A stretch of 64,000 nt of DNA from Triatoma infestans. Its lineage: Eukaryota; Arthropoda; Insecta; Hemiptera; Reduviidae. The translations under genes were made by a program, and so were the position numbers. The notes beneath the pieces were generated by a model, which made no database searches, was not told the origin of the DNA, and saw only the letters and a list, made by a program, of their open reading frames with translations. Location of the stretch: contig JAAEAF010004265.1 of assembly GCA_011037195.1 (NCBI GenBank), positions 62,001 through 126,000 on the forward strand, read 5' to 3'. Shown here piece after piece: positions 56,975 to 64,000 of the stretch (its first letter is position 1; the number at the start of each line of letters is the position of its first letter).

Positions 56975-59900
56975 TCAATCAAAATTAAATTCCATAATTA
57001 AATTATATCTATATTGCCAGGCGTGTCTCGCAAAATTAATAATCCCAATGCAGTTTTCACCATTGAGCATCAATATTAACTCCGGTCTAGATAATTTGCC
57101 GCAACCAACATAAGGCCTACGTATCTCGGAGAGAATGGAACAGTCTGCCAAAAAGTGGTAGACATCCTCCCTCGCTCGAGAGTTACACAGCGAACACAAG
57201 GAATTACTTCTCTCAACCCAAGGGGTATAATTTAAATAGAGCAGCTCACCGTGAAGTCTGAATAGCCAACCAAGTTGACTAAGCGTTAGATTCGTTGAGT
57301 TGGACACCAAGCTACAAGGCTTGACAGAATAATCCAACTCTTTATACAATAAAAACCTCGTAGAGCAACGAGCCAACTCCACACACTCCTCAAGATGGTG
57401 AACCCCTATTGGGTACGATGGCCGTTAGTTGCGTCCGCCAATTAGACATATTTGCAATGGATGAATCAAATGCATAAGAGTAGCGCTGAGCTAAGGAAGA
57501 CCAACGCTTAAACCAAGAAATTTTATTTTTAATAATCTCCAAAGCCAATATTTTGGGAAGGCGATAATCTGGCAAGTTAAGAATTCTGAGACAGTATCTA
57601 AAATGTAGAGAAAAAGTAAAAACTTTAATAAGAGTTGTGGACGTTTCAATAGGAAGCATATAATTAGGGGGCACTGAAGGCAATCTGAAAACTGTTTTAA
57701 TAAAAAATCTTTGAAACTTTTCTAATTCTTCATACCTTTGAAAGCCCCAGACCTGACAGGCATAACAAACCACGGTACGAGAAACTGCATTAAAAAAAGT
57801 ATATTTAGCCGAAGGCGGGACTGAATTATTTGCGATGAAATCGGACCAAAACCTGTTGACCCCGAATTTGGCCGAAGAGATTCTATCTTTCAAGTGTGAA
57901 GTCATAGATAATCGGGTAGACAGCAAAACACCCAGATATTTATACTGATTAACAACTTCCACGGGTGAACCCTTGTAAAGCCAACGTTCAGAGAAGCAAG
58001 TCTACCTCCCTTCCGAAATACCATAATTTAGATTTTGTTAAATTCAAGGATAAATTGCAGAGATCACAATAAGATTCTAAAAGTTTAATATTTCTTTTGA
58101 GAGTAGTAGGGTTATCCGCTAAAAGCACCACATCGCCGGCATACATTAATATCTTGAATGCGACTCCACCTATAGGAACACCACCTTCAAGGGCCAGAGA
58201 TAAGTCGCCCAGAAAAAGCGAGAATAATATCGGACTGAGTAGGCAGCCCTGACGAACCCCACAAGTGACTCTGAAAAAGTCAGAAATGCCATCTTTGTAG
58301 CTAACAGCAGAAGACGCATGGGCATATAAACTTTTCAAAGTATTGATAAATTTGGACGAAACCCAAGATTAAAGAGCTTCAAAAATAGTGAATTGTGATC
58401 TACAGAATCGAAGACGGCTTTTAGGTCTACAAAAAAACAATACAACTTACCCCCTGGTCGCATAAATTTAAGCTTAATTATATTGGTTAAAACAAACAAG
58501 TTGTCAATCGCGGAGTAACCACGTCTGAAACCAGACTGGAATTCACTTAAAAAGGAGTTGTCTGTAACAAACGATTCCAGACGACGTAGCAAGAGACCAG
58601 TGAATATTTTAGCAACTGCATCTAAGCAAGAGATTCCTCTATAGTTACTTATTTCATTCACATTACCCTGCTTGAAGAGTGGGAAAATAATAGATCTACC
58701 AAAAGACGGTGGGGTAGCTTCAAAATCATAAATTCTATTGAAGAGTGATAACATTTGGGAGTGAAAAACCTCCGGGGAATTTTTGAAAAACTCATAGGTA
58801 ACACGATCGAAACCGGGTGCCTTATTATTTTTTAAGTTCTGAATGACTGCATTTAATTCCTGGAGAGACAAGGGGGAATCAAGAGCATAAGAATGAATCA
58901 AGGGTTGGGCATATAATACAGTAGAGGAGGGAGGTGGTGGATTAAGTAAACTTTTGAAATGGGTAACTAATTCAGTGACAGAAATTTTAGAACTACAAAT
59001 GAACGATTTCCGTTTAAAGTGCGAAACAAGATTCCAAAAATCTGTTGAGCATTTAGCTGATATAAACTGTTCAGTAAGCGACTTAAAAAATTCTTTTTTC
59101 TTTTCTAAACGATTAATTTATATGAATAATTAGCGCTAGATACGCTTTTCTAACTAATTCAGAATTAGACTTACGAGATAAATTTAAGAGAGCAAAGGAT
59201 TTTTTTCTGGCTCGAAAACAATTACCATCAAACAACTCATCTTACGAACTGATCTAATGAAATCAGAGCAACCTGGGATATGAGGATAAGAACATTTAAT
59301 TAAATCCTCTAGAACAGTTAAAAATTCATTATTACAACTAGGAAAAGAAGAAATACTATTTACATTAGTTTGCAAAGTTTTTTTAAAAATTTCCGCATCT
59401 CTCTCGCGCCAGATCAACTGAGGTAATAAAGGTAAAGTGTCATGATTAGCAGTGATAGACAAAGTTAGAGATAAAACCATTGGGAGATGATCTGAGAAAT
59501 TAAGAGATAATACTCAGAAATTAAATATATTGGAGATAAAATCCAGGGGGACACAACACAGATCGTTGACTGTGGCATCCCATACTTCCAATAAAGGTAT
59601 AATCTCCTTGAAGATCACCCTGAAATCGCCCATTAAAATTATTAAATCTAGGCTATTGCAAAGATCTATAAATTTGCAACCTTTTCCATTAAGAACTTTA
59701 TCCTTTGAATTCTCATATGGCGACAATTGGGATTATTAATCGACAAATCACCTGGCAATTCCTGTGAGGAACCCAGTCTCACATTGAAATCTCCCATTAA
59801 AATAAATTTAAGATTACAGTTCAATTCTAGGAAATTAGACAAGTAAGAAAAATCTTCTTCCCAAGCGTTCAAATACACAGGCAACAAAAATATTTCAAAA

Positions 59901-60262
59901 TTTGTGTTTTTAATTCGTATTAAGTCAACACCATCTAGTTTACAATAATTAATAAGAGTATTAGGAAAAGAGCTATTTTTAATACCATATACCCTTCCAC
60001 CCATAGGTCTTCCGAATTTAGAAGATCTAGTAGCAGAAACCCAAAGTAAATTATAATTAGAAAAGAACTTCTCATAGAAATCAAATTTTTTTTCTTCTAC
60101 AAAAGTTTCTAACAGAATAAAAATATCGTATGTTCTTAATGAATTCAAAAAATCAAAATTTTCAATTCTGCTTTTTAAACCACAGATGTTGTATGAAATA
60201 ATAGACAAGGAATGAATATGCTCAACAATACAGTCTGGGACATGCCGACAGACGGTTAAATC
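56975..60262 (-). pseudogene. LINE ORF2: endonuclease, RT, C-terminal zinc motif
   Basis: The frame starts directly after the ORF1 stop and reaches the endonuclease (SIISYNICGLKSR, FILMGDFNVRLGS near 59790, NFSDHLP near 59490) without an AUG. RT: 'KNNKAPGFDRVTYEFFKN' (near 58800), 'NYRGISCLDAVAKIF', 'FQSGFRRGYSAID', 'FFVDLKAVFDSVD', 'GVRQGCLLSPILFSLFLGDL', then 'MYAGDVVLLADN', where the second residue before V of the catalytic YADD is G (58132-58143). The C-terminal Cys/His block 'CSLCNSRAREDVYHFLADC' lies near 57180. Frameshifts near 59720, 59510, 59180, 58340, 57980 and 57385 make it dead. Same family as the 20-23 kb LINE. Confidence 0.85.
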
Positions 60263-60265
60263 TCA
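60245..60265 (-). promoter_or_regulatory. ORF1 UGA stop with downstream complementary element
   Basis: The stop UGA (60265-60263) follows GGA and is followed by GAU. ORF1 and ORF2 are in the same frame on both sides. After five bases comes AACCGTCTGTCGG (60257-60245), complementary to the 3' UTR 13-mer. A local hairpin GTCTG/CAGAC (60253-60249 with 60237-60233, loop 11) is an alternative fold. Readthrough or reinitiation is inferred. Confidence 0.45.
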
Positions 60266-61102
60266 TCCATCAATTTTTCCAGAAGTGCTGGGGATGACCT
60301 TAGGTTGAACAACTCCCTTCACCGAAGCAGAAGTACGGGAGAAGTAATCACGTGGCAGAGCATTCGAAGAAACTGCAGACAAGAAAGAGGAGATGTCAAA
60401 GCCCACAATATCCTTGAGCTTATCCGCACCATTTTCCGAGCCAAATTTCAAACCATTCACCTGACAAAAATCAAAACGATGAGAATCGATGTAGAGACGA
60501 TCATTAACCACTGTCACTTTTAATGGACTTTTCAAGCGTAATAGTTCTCTGCGAATTAACAGAAGTTTAGATCTTTTTCTGCGAACATTCTCTGAAAAGT
60601 CATGGTGTAATATAAAACCAGAATTTTTCAGTATTTTAGTAGATCTCAAAACTGCTAGTTTATCACTATAACGTGAAAACGTAACCAAAAGAGGCCTGTT
60701 TTGGGTCCCTCTTGGACCAAGTGAAAAAACTTGAATATTCTCTACTATGATCTCCACCTGCAAAACTTGGTGACAGAATTCGGAAACTAAATTGTTTAGA
60801 TTATCTTCGGGATTGTACTTCAGACCCCTAAATATCAAGTTATTTCTGCGGCAACGATTGTCTAAGTTATCCAAGAAATCGACATTTCTTCTTCTTGAGG
60901 CTTTTAGAACCTCCATCTCGTTCCTCAGTTTCTGGTTTTCTTCTTTAAGAGACACAATCTCAATATGTAAAGCATTGACTTCTTCTTTGGAAGCTAGAGC
61001 TGCGAGTTTATCATCCAACAAACTATTCATAAGTTTTGCCATAGAATCCATGAGTTGTGACATAGACACACCAGATAGAAGGAGAGAGGAATTATCAGAC
61101 AT
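60263..61102 (-). CDS. LINE ORF1, coiled coil plus RRM-like domain, intact
   Basis: The ATG at 61102-61100 (MSDNSSLLLSG) starts 279 codons without interruption to the UGA at 60263. The frame is open upstream to 61222 but without another ATG. Residues about 20-75 form heptad-like leucine-rich coiled coil (LNSLLDDKLAALASKEEVNA and on), followed by 'NLDNRCRRNNLIFRGL', the opening of the L1-ORF1-type RRM (Transposase_22), and a basic region 'RKRSKLLLIRRELLRLKSP'. Such proteins trimerise and coat LINE RNA. It is the only long intact element gene in the window, although its ORF2 is dead. Confidence 0.75.
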   Translation of the reverse strand: MSDNSSLLLSGVSMSQLMDSMAKLMNSLLDDKLAALASKEEVNALHIEIVSLKEENQKLRNEMEVLKASRRRNVDFLDNLDNRCRRNNLIFRGLKYNPEDNLNNLVSEFCHQVLQVEIIVENIQVFSLGPRGTQNRPLLVTFSRYSDKLAVLRSTKILKNSGFILHHDFSENVRRKRSKLLLIRRELLRLKSPLKVTVVNDRLYIDSHRFDFCQVNGLKFGSENGADKLKDIVGFDISSFLSAVSSNALPRDYFSRTSASVKGVVQPKVIPSTSGKIDG

Positions 61103-61560
61103 TGTAGAGAACACCACTGGTTCTTTCTGAGCAACTTTCAATTCTAGCTCAGGCGAACTTCTAGCACGTTTAATTCTAGAGTTATTACAGCGAGGTACAG
61201 AAGTAAAATCCTCTTGTGACAAAAAAAGGTGAATAACGTAGAAGCAAGAAAAAAGTAAAAATTCTTAAAAATAAATTCCACTGGAAATGGTATAAAACTT
61301 TAAAAATATAAAAAAAAAAGATTAATTCTAATGCAGTTGCAACTTAAATTTAAATTTAAATACTTGTACACAGTGCTGCCAACAGAAGGTAGTTAATAAG
61401 AAAGTCAGTATTATCAAAAGCAGTTGAACAGATGATCCGTGAATAGAGACAGAAGTAGAAGAGTGAGTGAGATAGAAACTGTTCTCCCACTCAAAGATTT
61501 TAAACTGCACTTATTTACTTACAGACTGTTTGCCACTAGCCAGTCCCCACTACTAGGGTC
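61103..61560 (-). other. Probable 5' leader of the 57-61 kb LINE
   Basis: Non-coding sequence upstream of ORF1. A sharp change in composition near 61556 (ggaccctagtagtggggact on the minus strand) could be the 5' end. A 'ttaaatttaaatttaaata' run lies at 61346. Confidence 0.4.
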
Positions 61561-63429
61561 CAAATTCTGATTTACACAAAATGTACTTTTTATTTAATAA
61601 ACTAGAATGATTAAATAAACACTTTTTTCTGCTAAAAAACACATTCAATCACTTGGAAACTATTAAAATCAAAAAGTATGATAAAAACTGATATACGATA
61701 TAAAAAAAAATATCAAAAAACTTCGCAAAAACCTTCAAAAAATTGAAATAAACAGCAGCGAAAACAATAGATGTGCACTGTTCGAAAGCAAAACATCAAC
61801 TCTCTCTTTAGCAATTAAATAGACCAGTTAATGAATTCTACTTCTTCAATCTATTTATTGACTTTTGTGCCTTATTTCCTTTTTTGTTATTTATTTTTAT
61901 CGTATATTCACATAAAATTCCTTTTATCTGCATTTATTTGTATCAAGTTCCCGCTTCTTTCATGAGTTATTTAAGTTTTGTTTTTTTTTCAACTTCATGA
62001 TTGATTATCTTCAACTAAAAGCTCATAATTGCGAATTTCACCTTGTTGAACATTTATTCTACAATAGCCCCAGCAATAATTTTTTTGTTCAATCTTCCAT
62101 CTACCCCACCTTCGAATAATTTTGCTGATGGTGCACCCATTGCATAACATATCTTTGTATTTTTTTTAATATACGTGGACCAAGTTCCTACCTTAACTTT
62201 CATAGAGATATGTAAAGACACGCATGCTATGCGAATGCTAGACCCAATTTATGTTCGGCATTTGTTAATTTCTAACGGTTCGCCTAATTGCTCCCCTGGC
62301 CTGACAAATGGCCCTGAACAATCTCGCTGGAACAATTGCACGTCATATGAACACTGAACAAGATTATTCTTTTCTGCCTCCCTGCTGTGACAAGCACTAA
62401 TGCACTATTGCAATCGTGTCAACTAATTTAGTATTGGACTTTATGCCCGCCTCAGAAAACAGACATTTGCTACATTATTTACTGCATTCGACTCAGAAAT
62501 GAAGGTCTTTCAAATAATGCAGGAATCGGATGAGAAGCAATCACAATGTAAAACAGGTCTAGTTGTTTCTGTATTGTTGAATTCGCCCTCGAGCTTCCAT
62601 GTTTGCTGGAGTAGTTCAGATCACTGCCGGCTTGTCGGACATCCTACATGATGAGGTATTTTAGTGGTTTGGAAATCTCGATTAAGTTGTGAAGGTATAG
62701 CCTGAAGACTCACGACAAAAGAACTTGGACTTATTTTTTACAAATATGGAAGATTCGACCACTTTTCTTCCTGTGTTGAAACAAACCAATACATCAGTAT
62801 ATAAGATGTCGAGTATGTTTACATCCGCAGACTGACCGGTCCTCTTACAAAAGATTTTTCCCTTTGTATTCTTTCTTCTTTTCTATTGCAGCTTATATTT
62901 ATTTCTGTAAAACATTTTAATCCCTCCCGGCATTTACATTCATCTTTCTATATTGCAATGATCTAATTCCTTTGTGATACTTGTGCTGCTTCTTTTGATT
63001 ACTGAGGAAACTCACATCTTAAAGTAAATATGAAGGCGACAAGAAATTATCAGCAGAAAATAACCTAGGCATTTTTGCATCTAATTAATTTAAATTTTTT
63101 ACTTTTTTTTTTGGAATTCTTTGTTTTAAATTTTATAAAACTTTCTTTTAATGGTAAAGAAAGTTCATTAGAATAAAATGAGGAAAACTTAAATTGCCTT
63201 AACAAGATTTTTTGTGAAAAATCATCCCTGGGCATGTGAAATTAATAAGTAATTGCCACTAACGTGCAGGTAACGCTACTCTTTAGCAACTGGGTGCCCC
63301 AATCGTAATCAACAATCGCAATTATTCCTCTATGCCTATGTATTTTTTACTTTTGTTTTAAAGTGTTATAAAAGCACTATATAAATATAACCACCAGTTT
63401 ATATAAGAAATTTTAAACAAGCAAGAATT
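61561..63429. other. Intergenic DNA, nothing recognised
   Basis: AT-rich; no domain, RNA gene or repeat shared with the rest of the window. Confidence 0.4.
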
Positions 63430-63590
63430 TGTTGGCTGGGGCCAAAGAAAAAACTTGTCATCTTTAAAAGTTTATTCAACGTTTCGGACACCTTTGTGTC
63501 TTTCCCCAGGAACTGTTAAGGAAGAATAGAGAGTTGAATGTTCTTTTGAATTGAATGGAAGAATGAGAGTTGAATCCAGCCAACTAATTT
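63430..63590. repeat. Degenerate hammerhead-like motif in a short inverted repeat
   Basis: Minus strand 63512-63475: TTC, CTGGGGA (two core changes), stem II GACAC/GTGTC (5 perfect pairs), CGAAAC, GTT, GAA (3-bp stem I with TTC). It lies between gttggctgg (63430-63438) and ccagccaac (63577-63585), which are reverse complements. Probably another PLE-type relic. Confidence 0.45.
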
Positions 63591-64000
63591 TTCAGGATCC
63601 GAAGAGAGAGATCCAAAGCAGAGAGAGAAACACAAAATTGAGAATCTCACTCGCAACTTAGGCCAGCTAGAGTGGAAGACTCCGTATATATACAGCCAAA
63701 CTAGCCCTACAGAGGACAGTCTTAAGAGCAGTCATTACAAAGTTAACAACGAGTCAGCAACCAACTACTACCCTTCTCCTCACTCACTCTAAATCCCTCG
63801 CTACCTAATTTCTATATACGTGTAAAGTTCTGGCAGTTTTGTGTTACTTCTTCATTATACAATGTTCAACATTATTACCAGTTTATTCATCTCTTGAACC
63901 CAATTATCTCCTTCCCGTACCCATTATAATGGCGATAATGAGCGGTCAAACTGGAATTTCCTGCGACTATATATGTTTCAGATTTTTTGTTCACAAATAT
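63591..64000. other. Intergenic DNA to the window end
   Basis: No feature recognised. Confidence 0.4.

Overview
This is eukaryotic DNA, most likely from an arthropod, and it consists almost entirely of transposable-element debris. The base composition is AT-rich. Bacterial gene organisation is absent, and I recognise no host protein-coding gene. The arthropod call rests on the mix of elements: an R1/Waldo-type LINE sitting in an (AC)n tract, an errantivirus-like Ty3/gypsy element with a tRNA-Ser primer site, Penelope-like element (PLE) remnants, I-, jockey- and RTE-type LINE remnants, a tRNA-derived SINE, a PIF/Harbinger transposase scrap and a pogo-like MITE. I cannot name the species. One assembly gap (N) lies at 56026-56502.

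Layout. 1-4.2 kb: repeat fragments, a Harbinger transposase scrap fused to the 3' end of a jockey-type LINE, and AT-rich tandem repeats. 4.2-8.2 kb (minus): an I-type LINE with gag and endonuclease, cut off early in the reverse transcriptase. 8.2-20.2 kb: intergenic DNA with a 39-bp minisatellite, a 52-bp minisatellite, SINE pieces, RTE remnants and PLE-derived inverted repeats. 20.2-23.3 kb (plus): a 5'-truncated LINE of the CR1/L2/Daphne-like group. 24.7-25.1 kb: a fold-back PLE fragment with two facing hammerhead-like motifs. 27.5-29.1 kb: RNase H-type LINE debris. 30.3-39.2 kb: a nested structure in which a PLE is split by a LINE (31.3-35.2 kb), and the LINE tail is followed by an errantivirus-like element (35.2-39.0 kb) that has lost most of pol but keeps nearly identical LTRs. 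43.4-46.5 kb: an LTR candidate, an inverted-repeat element, a full SINE and a pogo-like MITE. 48.0-56.0 kb: clustered copies of a roughly 300-bp repeat (called family F here), one of them split by an R1/Waldo-like LINE at its (AC)n tract. 56.5-61.5 kb (minus): the most complete LINE, with an open ORF1 and a decayed ORF2.

Three signals stand out. First, small hammerhead-ribozyme-like motifs (CTGANGA, stem II, GAAAC, GTC or GTA) recur in PLE-derived repeats, often as facing pairs, with almost no stem III, as in the small PLE-associated hammerheads reported to act as dimers. Second, in the 56.5-61.5 kb LINE, ORF1 and ORF2 share one reading frame separated by a single UGA with no AUG before the endonuclease. 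A 13-nt stretch just after that stop is complementary to a 13-nt element in the 3' UTR, and that element is conserved in the related LINE at 20-23 kb. Third, family F behaves as a dispersed repeat, as a tandem array and as the source of a minisatellite.
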